NCBI RefSeq assembly: GCF_020080835.1
Contig: NC_058163.1
Coordinates: forward strand, 16,317,095-16,381,094
Source: Cotesia glomerata
Lineage: Eukaryota; Arthropoda; Insecta; Hymenoptera; Braconidae
Reading direction: 5' to 3'
Length of the DNA: 64,000 bases
The position numbers and the translations under genes are program-made. The notes under the pieces are model-generated. The model was not told where the DNA came from, did no database searches, and saw only the letters and a list, made by a program, of their open reading frames with translations. Shown piece after piece: positions 44,262 to 56,691 of the stretch (the stretch's first letter is position 1; the number at the start of each line of letters is the position of its first letter).

Positions 44262-45343
44262 GTCAGTCACGTTGTTGCTTTCATCTTTATGATTTTATGA
44301 GTATATCGTTGAATTACTTCTGCAATAAACTACGTTACACTATTACTTGCTAAACTCCCGAATAGAAATTTTAATGTAAGACCTATAGGGTCCTCATTGG
44401 GTTGTCCAATAGGGACCACACATAGGGATGTAACGCATAGCCCTATTTGGCCCTCATTGGACAATTCCTCTTGGGTCCCAATAGGAAAATCCCCATCAGA
44501 ACCCCATCTAAATTTTGAAAGAAAAAATATTTAAATTTTCGAAAAAATTAAAAATAATTCAGGATTAGATACTCATATCATATTAGAACTCATTAGTGAA
44601 TTTTATCTCGGATTGAAATGGAATAATTGATTGAAAATATCATTGTCGTGAGTTGGGCTCGAACTTGCGTCTTTTAAATCCTCAGTCGTTCACGTTACCG
44701 CTGGTCCAAGCAGGAGTACTATTAAAGTGGATTATTATTTCGTATACATCAACTTAAGCGGTTTACTGAGACATTATCCATGATATACTAAAATTTAAGA
44801 AATTATTTTTTTCTATTTATTCACTTTAGTGACTTAAAAATACAATTTTTGTAGAAATTGAATAGAAAATTGAAACATTAAAAAAAAAACTTTACTGAAA
44901 AATGTAAAAAAATTGAACGAATCAAAAATAAAATTCTTTAAAACTGTCCGATTGATTTGGAATCCTTCTTATCCTAGCAAAAAAATTTTTTCTAGAAAAT
45001 TAAAATTTTTTTGAAATGCAATTTTTTTTTTAATTTTCGGTAATTATTTACATGTAGGGTCAACCCCATATTGGGCCATAACTAGGTGAAAAATTACATT
45101 TTCGATTTTTTTTTATTCTGCTTGTTTTTACGGCGCATTTATGATGAAAAAATGTCGTGAAAGAAAAAAATAAAGGTTTTGATAGCTTTTTTGCCTTTGA
45201 TATTTAGAAAAATTTTGGCTTTCATGTTCTTGGATAAAATTCCTATTTTATCTTTTTTTGATGTTTTTGATGTTTTTTTTTTTTTAAGTACATAAAGAAA
45301 CGAACAATTTAAAAAACAATTGTTCAGTTTGATGAAAAAAAAA
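44262..45343. other. Intron-like AT-rich sequence with a tRNA-like block
   Basis: No coding frame. On the minus strand 44727-44647 holds A-box-like GGACCAGCGGTAACG and B-box-like AGTTCGAGCC about 40 bp apart. Near 44390-44510 short phrases of the type CCCTCATTGG and CCCAATAGG recur. Confidence 0.4.
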
Positions 45344-46040
45344 AAAAAAAATTAGGAAAACAGTTGACCCTGGAGGCCATCCTTGCAACTTCCCGCCAAT
45401 TCTATACCTAAACGCTTGAAATTGCACTTATGACATTTTTGAGCTCTTCGAGCTCATAAATACAATTTGTGTATTATTTTGAGCTCTCCGAGCTCAAAAA
45501 AATAGCTTTTGTATGCTTTTGAACTCTTCGAACTCAAAAGTTTGATAACACACTATTTTTTTAATTTTCAAATCACAATGACTTTTGAATAAATGAACCG
45601 ATTTTTACGCGGTTGGTGGCGTTCGACGCCGTTTTTTAAGCTTCATGAAGAATCTTCAAGTTTAAATTGATAGAACGAAATATTTCGGAGAAATTCCGAA
45701 AAAACACTTTTTTCGGTTTTTTTTCGTCAACGATAACTCACGAACGAATCAACCGATTTTGACTGGACTGGTGGCGATCGACGTGGTTTTTTGATGTTAA
45801 GAGCTGATTAGTTTTTGAAATTGATCAGTAAAGCCGTTTAAAAGGTATTCCAAAAAAACCCCAAATTTTTTTTTGTAGTTTTTTTGCGATTTCTCAAAAT
45901 CTACCGGTCCGAATCGTTCCAAAGTATATTGAAAATCTAAGTTCAGTCACCCCTTTCGAATGGCATCAACCGCAATCAAATCGGTCACGCCGTTCAAAAG
46001 TTATGAGAGGTTTACATACATCCACACACACACACACACA

Positions 46041-46320
46041 GAGTGCCCATCCCCCAGAGTGCCCATCCTGCCCAGGAGTCAATGAAGATGCAGAGCACGT
46101 CTTCTTCGAGTGCCCACGTTTTTATCCACAGCGAAATGAGCTGGAGAATATCCTGAAGAGGAAAATCCAACCAGAGACAATAGTAGAAGCAATGCTGTCA
46201 TCAGAGGCTGCCTGGAACGCCACAAACACGTTTGTCACGGGAGTCTTCTCAGACCTGCGGTCCATAGAAAGAAGAGGAGCGAATGACGCCAATAAGAAGG
46301 AGGAAAGAATAACACCTTAG
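46041..46320 (+). pseudogene. LINE ORF2 C-terminal fragment with zinc motif
   Basis: The frame is open from the junction to TAG at 46318-46320. It contains C-P-S-C-P-G-V-N-E-D-A-E-H-V-F-F-E-C, the CCHC motif at the end of R1-clade ORF2 proteins. There is no RT or endonuclease sequence, so it is a dead-on-arrival 5' truncation. Confidence 0.85.
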
Positions 46321-46552
46321 CCACCAGAAGAAAGAGCAGTAGCTAGATCTTCCCCTCACGAAGTAATGCCTGACGGTGGTTTCCATGAGGGATTAGGGGA
46401 AAGAGGAAAAAGGGTTTAGGGTTTAGTGGGTAGGGTAGCTAGCGTCGAGTTTCAGTTTCACTGCGTCGAGTCGCTACATATCTAGGCCAAACAGCTACGC
46501 CTAAAATCCGTAAAAAGGATTCCCCCCCCTCTTAAAAAAAAAAACACACACA
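46041..46552 (+). mobile_element. 5'-truncated LINE copy (last ~510 bp)
   Basis: Only the last ~90 codons of ORF2 and the 3' UTR of the R1-clade element, inserted within (CA)n. GAGTGCCCATCC is present twice at the 5' junction (46041 and 46057), probably a junction microduplication. The 3' end again is C-run, A-rich, (CA)n. Confidence 0.85.
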
Positions 46553-46738
46553 CACACACACACATACATACATACATACATACAGACATACAGACACGAT
46601 CGCGGGAATAGTCAGGGAGGTTCTTCCTAGAATCTCGAAACGTCGAGATTCGATGAAAACTCGAATTTCGTAAAACGGGGTGAAAACAATAACTTCCCGA
46701 TTTTTAAAAATCTTCGATTTTCTTAGCGGGAAGTTAAA

Positions 46739-49149
46739 AATTTAAGACAGCTTTGCTTGGGTTGACCTCGTTTGTAAGTAATTACCAAATTTTCCTATAT
46801 CGATAAAAATTTCATTATCAAAAATTTTAATTTTTTTACAACATAAATTCTTTTGCAAATGTGAATCTTCTCAAAAATTGAATATTCTTCAAAAATTGAA
46901 TTTTTACATATTAATAATAAAAATTTTTTTCAATTAAAATTTTTTTTTGTAGTGAGAAGAAAAAATTTCACGTATGAATCTTGTTTCAACAACATAAAAC
47001 TGTATTTCAGTCTAACAACTTAGTATTTGGATTTAATCTGAAATTGATCCCAAATTAATCTGGGATGACTCTGTTAAAAAAAACTCTGTATTCACTCCGT
47101 GCGCGAATTGCTCAATTAGTTCACTCCGAAACCCGAGTGATGGAATTAAATTTTAATTCGGATTAAAATTTTCTTTGAATTCATCCCAACTTGTTACAAT
47201 TTATTTTTAATCTCGTAAAACTAAATTTTTTAAAATATAAAGTTATGTAAAATTTGATAAAGCTTAACTAAATTTTATTGTTTTTATTTAACAATATTGA
47301 ATGAATTTTTTTCCTAATTCTTTTCTATACTTAACGGCTAATTTTTATTTGTATGTCTAATTAATTTACAGCAAATATATGCTAATAATATAAGCTCACA
47401 TAATGCATTTGCAAGTGATGAATTGAAAAACTGATAGTTTTCCATTTCCACCCTAAGTATTCTCACTTTGGTCTCATATGAATCCCAAATAGAAAAAATT
47501 TCTAAAAATTTTGTTATTTCACATTGGGCATTCCCACTTTGATCCCACATGAATCCCAACTGGAAAAAAGTGCCAAAAATTTTTTATTTTCACGTCGGGT
47601 ACCCTTAGTGGAAATGACGATCGGCCCGAGCTTGACCAAGGCTTGGTGCAATGCTCATTAACTCTGGGGCAAGCTTGAAATCCAAGCTTGGCCCAAGTCT
47701 GTCTAAGCATACAAATGATAACTTCCTGCCAAGACTGAATATCAATACTGTGCCAAGACTGAAAATAAGTATTGCGCGGACTGAAAATAAGTATTGTGCC
47801 AAGACTGAATTTTAGTATTGAGTCAATACCGATTTTCAAGTCTGACCTATGCCTGGTTACCAGGACTGGGCCACAGTTACTATTTAAGTCTGGCTCATGC
47901 CATTTGATAAAAAGTGATAAAAAGAAATTTTTTAATTGTAATTTTTTTTTATTTTAATTTTTATGCAGGGCTAACGCAAGTTTAGACCATTTGACTTTTT
48001 ATTTAGATCTAATTTTTAATAATAATGGAAATAAAGTGAAAATTGCATTTGCCCCAACCGAGATTCGAACCCGCGCCACGCGCTTGCTAGACCGATAACT
48101 AACCCCTACGCCGTACAACCGATAAGTTGATCTACATCTCATCATTATTATAAGCTAAATCTATATGGTGACAGAGTGTGACGGTTTATTATTTTCATAA
48201 TTTATGTTATTTAATATTGTGTTTTGATGAAAATTAACGATTTTTTAGAAATGTTTATAAATTCAAAAAAATATAAAAGTCCAGTCCTTATATTACTTTA
48301 GAATTTGTACATCGTTCTGTATACTTTTAATATTTTATTATAAATTTTAATGTTTAAAATTATCAATACTAAAAATTCCACTGTAAATTATTATATTTTA
48401 ATTTTTTTAAGACCGTATCAATCTTGACGATATGTAATTTTTTTTGTTAAATAATAAATTTTCATAGTCCAGGATCCCTCGTACATTTTTGAAGTTGTTC
48501 TATTACTATTAAGCTAACTTTTAGTGTGTAGCTTCATTTTGCTGAGACGCCCAACAATTGCCTATAAGCAACCCTTGATTGTGGGACCTAACAGAGATAG
48601 CAAGGATACCACATGTCGATTTGGTGGTTCTCAAATATTTATGACTAACTTAATTTTTTTTTAAATCTTAAAATAATTATCTAATTTATTCGAAAAAATA
48701 TTTGTCCTACAAAATTTATGGTTTGATCGATGAGTCCCCCCTTACCAACATGTATTGATAACGAGGTTATCATAAATTATTACTAACCAACTGATTTTTT
48801 TTTTTTACTTAGTTAAAATTTATATAATTTAACCTTCACATTGTCCTACAAATTGCGTGGTACGTTATCCCGGTCCTACAATGGAATATATATTTGAAAT
48901 TCATGAAATTAAAAGTTTATTTATTTGCCGTGTCACAAAAAAAATGTTGACTTTTTGGTAGATTTTATTCAACAAGAAGTTGAAAAATTAATAATTGTAA
49001 ACTGAAATTCAACAAAACATTAACAAATTGTTTAAGTGACGCTAAATAAATAATTAAAAAACAAAAGTGCCATTCGGCAGCCGAAATGGAAGTAGATTTC
49101 ATTTTTTACTTATTAATTAAAATTACAATTAGATTTTAACATACGATTT
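46739..49149. other. AT-rich intergenic sequence with short tandem repeats and a tRNA-like block
   Basis: No supported gene. At 47435-47590 a block of about 80 bp with TTCTCACTTTGGTCTCATATG or TTCCCACTTTGATCCCACATG occurs twice. At 47730-47830 a unit of about 23 bp (GTGCCAAGACTGAA...AAGTATT) is repeated about four times. On the minus strand 48125-48055 has GGTTCGAATC with a preceding GGCGTAGGGGTTAG, a B-box/A-box pair like those at 43.8 and 44.7 kb. Confidence 0.4.
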
Positions 49150-49303
49150 TTTAACTTCCCGCTAAAAATCTCAGATTTTCAAAAATCGGGAATTTATTGT
49201 TTTCACCCCGTTTTGCAAAAATCGAGTTTTCATTAGATCTCGACATTTGAAGGTCACAGGAAGCTTCCCTGACTATCCCCGCGAGGTTGTCACTATGTCT
49301 GTA

Positions 49304-49304
<1 letters not shown>

Positions 49305-49366
<62 letters not shown>
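49305..49366. repeat. (TG)n left of the full-length LINE
   Basis: About 60 bp; abuts the LINE 3' end (T-run on plus strand). Confidence 0.95.
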
Positions 49367-49369
<3 letters not shown>

Positions 49370-49597
49370 TTTTTTTGTAGGGGGGGGAATCCTTTTTACG
49401 GATTCTAGGCATAGCTGTTTGGCCTGGATATGTGGCGACTCGACGCAGCGTCATACTAACTCGACACTAACGCCCCTACCCACTAAACCCTAAACCCCTT
49501 TTCCTTCTTTCCTCTAATCCCTCATGGAAACCGCCGTCAGGCATTACTTCGTGAAGGGAGGATCTAGCTACTGCTCTTCCTTCTGGTGGCTAAGGTG
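49367..49597 (-). other. LINE 3' UTR
   Basis: Same 3' UTR as at 5812-6048 and 46321-46552; ends in a C-run, TAC, an A-run and (CA)n on the sense strand. Confidence 0.8.
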
Positions 49598-52590
49598 TTA
49601 ACTATCTTCCTTCTGTCTTCTGCTATTTGCTCTTTTTCTTTCGGTGGAACGCAAGTCTTTAAGGACTTCTGTTGCAAACGTGTTGGTAGCGTTCCAGGCA
49701 GCTTCTGATGACAACATTGCTTCTACTAGTGAATCTGGTTGCATTCTCTGGTTCAGGATCCTCTCCAGTTCTTCACGCTGTGGATCGAAACGAGGACATA
49801 CAAAGAAGACGTGCTCCGCGTCTTCAGCAGCTCCTGGGCAGGACGGGCACTCCGAAGAGTCATCGTGCTTAAAGCGGTGTAGATACTCTCGAAAACACCC
49901 ATGTCCCGACAACATCTGCGTAAGATAGTAATTGACCTCACCGTGATTCCGGTTAAGCCAAATGTCGACCCGAGGTATGAGACGGTGCGTCCACCTACCC
50001 TTCCCTGCAGCATCCCATTGTAGTTGCCATCGGCCTATGCTCTTTTGCCGTTCTTCAATTCTAAGTTCTTCCGGGCTCAGTGCAGTTGACCTTTTTCGTT
50101 GGTAAAGGGCCCGTCTTTCCTCTGCTAGAACTCTAAGAGGTAGGGTTCCAGCAATGACGCACACTGCTTCTTCTGATAGAGTGCGGAAGGCACTAGCTAC
50201 TCGTAGGGCACTCTGTCGGTATATTGGTCCAGCTTTTCTCCATGATTCTTGGGTTTCCAGTGCATCAGCCCAAATGGATATTCCGTAAGTGAGCACTGAT
50301 GTGACTACTGATGACAATAGTAGCCTCCTGCTCTGCATTGGGCCTCCGATGTTAGGCATCAGCCGTGCGAGACTAGCCCTCACTACTGACGCTTTGGCAC
50401 TGACATGTTCCACCTGCTGTTTAAAGTTGAGTCGTGCATGCAGCATCACTCCCAGATAACGGATAAATGGTTGTGATGTGATTTCTCGGTCACCGACATT
50501 AATCTTAATTGTTTCAACTTCTTTTCGGCTGGTAATAAGCACTGCTTCGGTCTTCTGCTTGGCCAGTTGTAGGTTCACTGTATCCATCCACTGGTTGATC
50601 TTCTCAAAAGTGATGTCAAACAGATGTTGAATCTCGTCGAGGTGTTTGGCGACGATCACTGCGGCAACATCATCCGCATACGCTACCAGTTTGACACATC
50701 TTGGAAGCTTCAGTCTCAGGAGCCCGTCATACATGATATTCCACAGAAGTGGACCAAGAACAGAGCCCTGTGGCACACCACCGGTTATATCATACTCTTT
50801 TGGACCATTCTTTGTATCGTATTTCAGCACTCTATCTGTAAAATAGCTAATCACTAGTCTGCGAAGATATGTTGGCACGTTCTTCTCGTCGAGAGCTTGC
50901 ATGATGCAGTCCCAATTAGCGGAATTGAAAGCATTTTTTATGTCCAAGGCAGCCACCAGGCAGTACTTCTTCGTTCCACCCATCCATCTAGTTCCTGCGA
51001 TTGCCTCTTTGGCCGTATTAACAACCAGGTTGATCGCGTCCAGGGTTGATCGTCCTTTCCGGAATCCATACTGGTTGTCTGCCAAGAGTGGGTCGACTAC
51101 TGCATCTATTCGCTGATGGATGATACGCTCAAATATCTTACCCGCCGTATCTAGCATGCAGAGTGGTCGGTAAGATGACGGTTCTTCTGGCGGTTTCTTT
51201 CCTTTAGGTAAAAGTACTAACCGTTGCTGTTTCCACTTACGAGGAAAAGTCCCCTCCTTGAGGCATGCGTTGTAAGCGTCTAGAAATAATGTTGGTGCTG
51301 CCTTTATGATGGTTTTCAAGGCTATATTAGGGATTCCGTCCAATCCCGGCGCTTTATTATTTCCTACCCGATTACAGGCCTCCAACAATTCTTCTTCAGT
51401 GACAGGTGGAATGTCGTCCAGTTCATCTTGCGTTGACTGATAATTGAGACTGTGTTGCTGTGGAAACAGCGCAGTGACGATTTTCTGAAGGAGTTGGGGA
51501 CACGTAGGTGACGGCATTTGTTGTTTCTTCAGGTGCGTCATGACCACCTTATACGGCCGACCCCACACGTCTTTGTCGACCTCGTATATGAGCTCTTTCC
51601 AGCATCTTCTTTTGCTCTCTTTTATGGCCTTATTAAGTTCACGACGAGCTTATTTGTACTCTGCGATCAGCACTGCAGAGTAAGGTCGTTGATAGCCACG
51701 CTGTGATATTCTTCTCTTTCGATGACACTCTTTACGGAGGTTGCTGATATGATCATTCCACCAGTGTACCGCAGGTCTTGAATTCATAACACGTTTGCGA
51801 GGCATACTGGCATCACAAGCTTGTGTTACTGCATCATCAGAGCCTTAGTATGTTCTTCTGCACATCCAGTCTCTATCGGATCACTATCGAGGGCTATTAG
51901 CAATACTTCTGGGTCAAGAGATTTCACCTTCCAACCGACGGTGTTAAATTGCTTGATAGGCCCCCGGAGGTTCTGGTCGTTTGACGTTTCCCAGAGTATC
52001 GCATGATGGTCACTGGCAGTGTAGATGTCCAGTACCTTCCAGTTAGTGTTACCTTTAGCAAGGCTGGTACTGACAAAAGTGACGTCTACAATCGAGCTTG
52101 CGTCACCTTTGGTGTAGGTCGGCGTGTCACCACTGTTGAGCAAGACTACATCTAGTGTAGAAAGAGCTTCTAGCAGCTCTCTTCCTCGTGCATTAGTCTG
52201 CTTACTGCCCCAGTCCACTGCCCAGGCGTTAAAGTCCCCGGCTATCGCTACTGGATGATGTTGCTTCGCGTCCTCGGTCAGTCGATCCAAGAAGTCAGTA
52301 AACTCAGCAATTGAGAGGCTAGGTGGTGCGTAGCAGCTGTAAAAACGGATGCCATCTACTGATGCTGCTACAAAGCCAGCGCTGCCATTGGTAGCTACAC
52401 TCTGGAAAGGGAGCTTACCACAAGCCCAGATCACAGCTTTCGTGGTGATATCCGTCTCCCAAGGTTGTCCAGCTAAATGTTTATATGGCTCCGATAAAAG
52501 CACAACGTCGAGCTTTAATTCCCGTACTGTCTGCATAAGCAGGTCATGCGCAGCTTCGCAGTGATTGATGTTAAGCTGCAGTATCCTCAT
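49598..52590 (-). pseudogene. LINE ORF2: endonuclease, reverse transcriptase, zinc motif; two lesions
   Basis: The ATG at 52590 opens an exonuclease-endonuclease-phosphatase type domain: R-I-L-Q-L-N-I-N-H-C-E-A, then L-L-S-E-P-Y, A-G-D-F-N-A-W near residue 115 and A-S-D-H-H-A-I-L near residue 197. A frameshift near 51835 and an in-frame TAA near 51650 break it. The frame 51568-49598 then carries the RT: N-K-A-P-G-L-D-G-I-P, P-Q-G-S-V-L-G-P and the catalytic A-Y-A-D-D. It ends with a CCHC motif (C-P-S-C-P-G ... H-V-F-F-V-C). The protein would nick (TG)n targets and reverse-transcribe the element there. All catalytic motifs I looked for are still encoded. Confidence 0.88.
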
Positions 52591-53938
52591 GTTCGTTTAT
52601 TTGTCAGCTTCTGGAGTGCTTCTTGGAAGACTGGACATCGGCCAGAACCAGACCGGTGAGCAGTGTCCTGAGAGCCAGGTTTTTCCGCACATAACGCACA
52701 TTTCACTTTATTTTGGCATTGAGCAGCTTGATGACCTGTTTGCCCACATTTGATGCAAAGCCCAGATCGGTCGACTTCGCTTTTACATTGAGCAGTAGTG
52801 TGCCCAAAGTGCCAGCACTTATAGCATCGTAATGGTGTCTTAATTGCTCTGACACGGCAATTTACCCAGCCAATCCTTATTTTGCCTGTCTTTCCAAGTA
52901 TCTTCTGCACTATTGCTGCTGGCAATCGTACCGAAGCAGTTTGAGTACCTCTGTAGGCCGGACGAATTTTAATGACATCTTCAGGTATTTCGTAGTCATT
53001 TCCAGCTGCCTCTTGTAAGGCCTTCCGGACATCGTCTTTAGTTGTTTCGTCGTCAATGTCCCGGATTTCAAGCTGTTCCTCTGGGCCTTTACAGATGACT
53101 TGCGCTTCTTCTTTAAGGATGCTCTTGATGGTCTTCAGCAAAGCTTGTCCTTTGTCTGCGGTCTTTCTGGAAAGCGTAATGAGCATATTCCCATCATTCG
53201 TCTTTTGAACCTTGTCAACGACGTCACGGGTCTGATCTGGTGGGACATCTTTTTAATCCGACGCAGTATCTCGGCATATTTTGCCTTCTCAACGGGTCGA
53301 ATAATTAAGGCATCTGGTTTGGTGAATTTTCGCGGTTTTTCCCGCTTAGGCTCCGGCCGAGATTTGTTCTCCGGTTGTTTTGGTAACCGCTCTCTCGCTT
53401 GCTCCTTCTTCTCCTTCTTGGATTGGACCTTCTGCCATTCAGTCACCTCTTTTTTCCGGCGTTCTGCACTGCCGTGTTTTTCGGAGGGCTTGGTTTCAGG
53501 TCCTTTTTCTTCACAACTTGGCAGATCGTTGGGTCGGGAGAAGATCGATCTTTTCTCTTAGTTGACTTGCTGCTAGTTCTGATTCTGTCTTCCGCGACTG
53601 ATTCACCGTCACCTTCGGCTCCAGTGTCCATTGCTTCTTCATTCACGATAGTTGCTTGAATGCTTCTCTCCGGTGTAGTGCGAGAAGTGCGTCGTACTGT
53701 TAAACACCATTCTTCATCAAGTTTCTTGAATCTCTGAGGGCATTGGCTACGCTGGTCGTCTTGGTCTTAATCTCCTTGTGGATATTGACCTTAGATTGAT
53801 GAAGTCATTTAGCTCACTGGTCAGCTTTTCAAGGCGTTCAAACGCTTGCGACCGCTTCATTTCAGCGCTTGCTTCAATCGCTGCTTGTTGGGCATGAGGC
53901 CCGTTTTCACTATTGTTGTTTTCCTGAATTTTACTCAT
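52587..53938 (-). pseudogene. LINE ORF1 (gag-like), several frameshifts
   Basis: A likely start is the ATG at 53938 (M-S-K-I-Q-E-N). The reading then moves through at least three frames: 53938-53747, 53646-53443, 53446-53135, and finally 53186-52587. The last part carries three knuckles, including C-Y-K-C-W-H-F-G-H-T-T-A-Q-C and C-I-K-C-G-Q-T-G-H-Q-A-A-Q-C. The middle is Lys/Arg-rich. The stop TGA (52589-52587) overlaps the ORF2 ATG as ATGA. The protein would coat the element RNA. Confidence 0.82.
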
Positions 53939-54479
53939 ACTTTTAAATTCACCAGCGCATCGTACGGAGTGGAGCGGGTTGTCATAACTAGGAACGGGTG
54001 TACCCTCGGAGATAGTACTCCTACCCCAGTTCCCTGAGGCCTAGCCGACACTTAGCCAGCCCCGGAATACACGGACGGACTAGACTCGCTCGGATCGGTG
54101 AAGATTCCGATCTCTAACACTCACTGCGTACTTCCTGATCAAGGCCCGAAGTGGCTGGCTCCTGATCCACTGCTGCAACTTACACCTCGGCAGAGCAAGC
54201 TCACATCAGCCGTGGCCTGCATCATCGGAAACTACGACACGAGGTTCCGGTCACTCCCAGTGGGTCACAGCAGAGAACGATCGTCTTGTTAGGTCAGTTA
54301 GTGCGACCAACCCATTAAAGGGGAGTTTTGTCCACGGGAGCGTATTTTGTTTGGTTATTTTGCTTGGCTCCTACCCGCTGTACCTCATCAACTAAGAGAT
54401 TAAGTGTCATCCAAGGACAGCGAGCGTTCTCCCATCCGCTCGGGGAGACGCGCCCGGTAGCAGTATCTCTTCTGCCCCG

Positions 54480-54481
<2 letters not shown>
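53939..54481 (-). other. LINE 5' UTR
   Basis: About 540 bp of higher GC content between the (CA)n flank and the ORF1 start. R1-clade elements carry internal promoters here, but I see no specific promoter motif. Confidence 0.6.

Positions 54482-54569
<88 letters not shown>
54482..54569. repeat. (TG)n right of the full-length LINE
   Basis: About 88 bp of TG; continues into the right half of the host repeat. Confidence 0.95.
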
Positions 54570-54571
<2 letters not shown>

Positions 54572-55605
54572 GTATGTGAATCACTTATAACTTTTGAACG
54601 GTTGAACCGATTTCATCGCGGTTGGTGCCATTCGAAAGGGCTTCGCCAAACTTAGATTTCCTGAGATTTTGAACCGATTCGGACCGATAGATTTTGAGAA
54701 ATTTTGAAAAATCTCAAAAAAAATTAGAAAAAAATCATTTTTGAAAGTGGTTTTTTTGGAATATCTTTTAAACGGCTCGATCGATCAATTTTAAAAACTA
54801 ATCAGCTCTTAACGTCAAAAAACCACTCCGATCGGCGCTAATCCGGTCAAAATCGGTTGATTCGTTCGAGAGATAGCGTGAACGAAATAAAACCGAAAAA
54901 AACCGAAAAAACTGTTTTTTTCACATAACTTCGTCATTTCTTCTCGGATTGTTTTTGATGATATAAAATAATTTCAGAAGTTAAAAAACCGCGTCGATTG
55001 CCGCCGAAAACGTGGAAATCGGTTGATTAGTTCGAGAGATATCCTCGACGAAATATTTGGAAATAAGGATTTTTTCAACATAACTTCGACATTTTTTGGA
55101 ATAACTTTCAAACAGCTCTACCGATCGATTCCAAAAACTAATCAGCTCTTAACATCATAAAACCACGTCGATTGCCACCAAGCTGGTCAAAATCGGTTGA
55201 TTCGTTCGAGAGATATCGTGAACGAAAGAAAACCGAAAAAAGTGTTTTTTCAGAGTTACTCCGAAATTTCTAGTTTGACCAATTGAAACTTAGAAATTAT
55301 TTATAAGGCTTAAAAAACTACGTAGAATGCCGCCAACCGCGTAAAAATCGGTTCATTCATTCAAAAGTTATTGCGGTATGAACATTCAAAAAATAGTGTT
55401 CCATGAAACTTCTATCAGACTTTTGAGCTCAAAGAGCTCAAAAGCATAGAAAAGGTATCTTTTTGAGCTCGGAGAGCTTAAAACAACACACAGATTGTAC
55501 TTTTGAGCTCGAAGAGCTCAAAAAAGCGGCCAGGTATTAACGGAATTAGCGGGAAGTTGCAGGGATGGCCTTTAGGGTCAACCGTTTTCCTAATTTTTTT
55601 TTGTA

Positions 55606-55964
55606 ATCATTAGACTGAAAGTTTACACAGTTATTATATAAAATTTATTATAATATATTATAACTTTATTTTAGACTCAGATAGTTTTTTTCGACTATTA
55701 AATTTGCTTTCAGAATGTTTTTATCTCTCAGATTTTACTGATAAATAAAAAAAAAAGGGAAAGAATTATTGTACTTCAATACTTTTCAATCAGTTTTATT
55801 TAGACAAAACGACTGCAAGAGTAAAATTTTTTAAAAATGATCATAAGATGAATATTTTTTGTTTTAGAAAAAAATGAATGCACATTAATTGAAGCTTAAT
55901 TTCTAAGCTTTCAGATGCATTTTACAGAAATCGAATATCTCGACGTATTCAAAAGTTATTTGAA
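55606..55964. other. AT-rich sequence without a recognisable gene
   Basis: Nothing recognised. The 5' exon or promoter of the gene that follows may lie here but cannot be read. Confidence 0.35.
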
Positions 55965-56190
55965 GAAAAAGTAGTGAAAATCTTCTTTTTTGAGAGAAAA
56001 GAGAAGAAGTGAAGAGATTTACTGAAGATATTTGGCTTTCTTGTAAAACTTATCTGTCTGCTCGAAAGCATCATCAACATAAATATCGAGATGTTATATT
56101 GCCTGAAGATTGAAGTGACGAAGTAATAGGTTATCATTCCTCTTGTTACAAAAAATTTCGAGTGAAATCTAAATATTTACCTTATAAAAG
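55965..56190 (+). pseudogene. Exon with N-terminal zinc-finger-like block
   Basis: The frame ...E-K-R-E-E-V-K-R-F-T-E-D-I-W-L-S-C-K ... K-Y-R-D-V-I-L-P-E-D ... G-Y-H-S-S-C-Y-K-K-F ends at donor AG|GTAAGT. Two in-frame TGA codons interrupt it; one stands where a Cys would complete a C-x-n-C finger. The exon start is uncertain. Confidence 0.5.
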
Positions 56191-56691
56191 GTAAGTCGAT
56201 TGAATATTCTTTTACTTAATTTTTAAAATAATTTATTAAGATTATATTTTCAAGTAATTATGTAAAATCGAGCAATCAACCGTTGGAGAATTCGGGTATG
56301 TTCGGAAATGCTCGATTCTTCTCAGGAATACTTAATAATTACGTCACTGAAATGAGCAGACACTTGAAAATTTTTTGGTATTTCTTGAGAAATATACTAG
56401 GTCTAGAAAATTATTTTTAGAAAATTACATTTATAATTTTTCAGAGCTTCTGAAGATAAAAATTTTTAAATGATTTTTTTTTAGTATAATTTATTTATTA
56501 AAAAAATTCTAAAAATTATTAAATGTCTCTCAATTTCAGTATCATTAATAATTACATTATCCATCGCTATGCAATATTTATACTAAATTTTTTATCAATT
56601 AAATTTATGTTCTTGTATGACTATTTTACTAAATATTAATTTAATATTCTCAAACAATTTTCAATTTTTTTAAATAATTTCTCATTCACAG

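Larger units (their letters stand above)
45344..46738 (-). repeat. TG-bearing TIR repeat, copy carrying a truncated LINE
   Basis: Reverse orientation of the copy at 42398: it starts TTAGGAAAACAGTTGACCCT and ends TTAGCGGGAAGTTA at about 46737. The (CA)n is split: 46023-46040 on the left, 46553-46564 on the right of the LINE fragment. GAGCTC-centred palindromes occur at 45430-45540. Confidence 0.8.
49367..54481 (-). mobile_element. R1-clade LINE (Waldo/Mino-like), full length, in (TG)n
   Basis: 5.1 kb on the minus strand. The 5' end (CCTCGGGGCAGAAGAG) follows (CA)n directly, then 5' UTR, ORF1, ORF2 and 3' UTR, and the 3' end again runs into (CA)n. TG/CA repeat therefore lies on both sides. ORF1 is broken by frameshifts and ORF2 by one frameshift and one nonsense codon. 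The endonuclease start (R-I-L-Q-L-N-I-N-H-C) and knuckle-bearing ORF1 place it in the R1 clade, where Waldo and Mino are known to insert into AC-type microsatellites. Confidence 0.9.
49150..55605 (+). repeat. TG-bearing TIR repeat, copy carrying the full-length LINE
   Basis: The left part (49150-49304, TTAACTTCCCGCTAAAAAT...) and right part (54570-55605, ending GCGGGAAGTTGCAGGG and CCTAATTTTTTTT) match 42398-43365, with the LINE and (TG)n on both sides between them. The right part is about 320 bp longer than in the 42 kb copy, because a module with AAAATCGGTTGATTCGTTCG is present twice (near 54850 and 55190). Confidence 0.8.
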
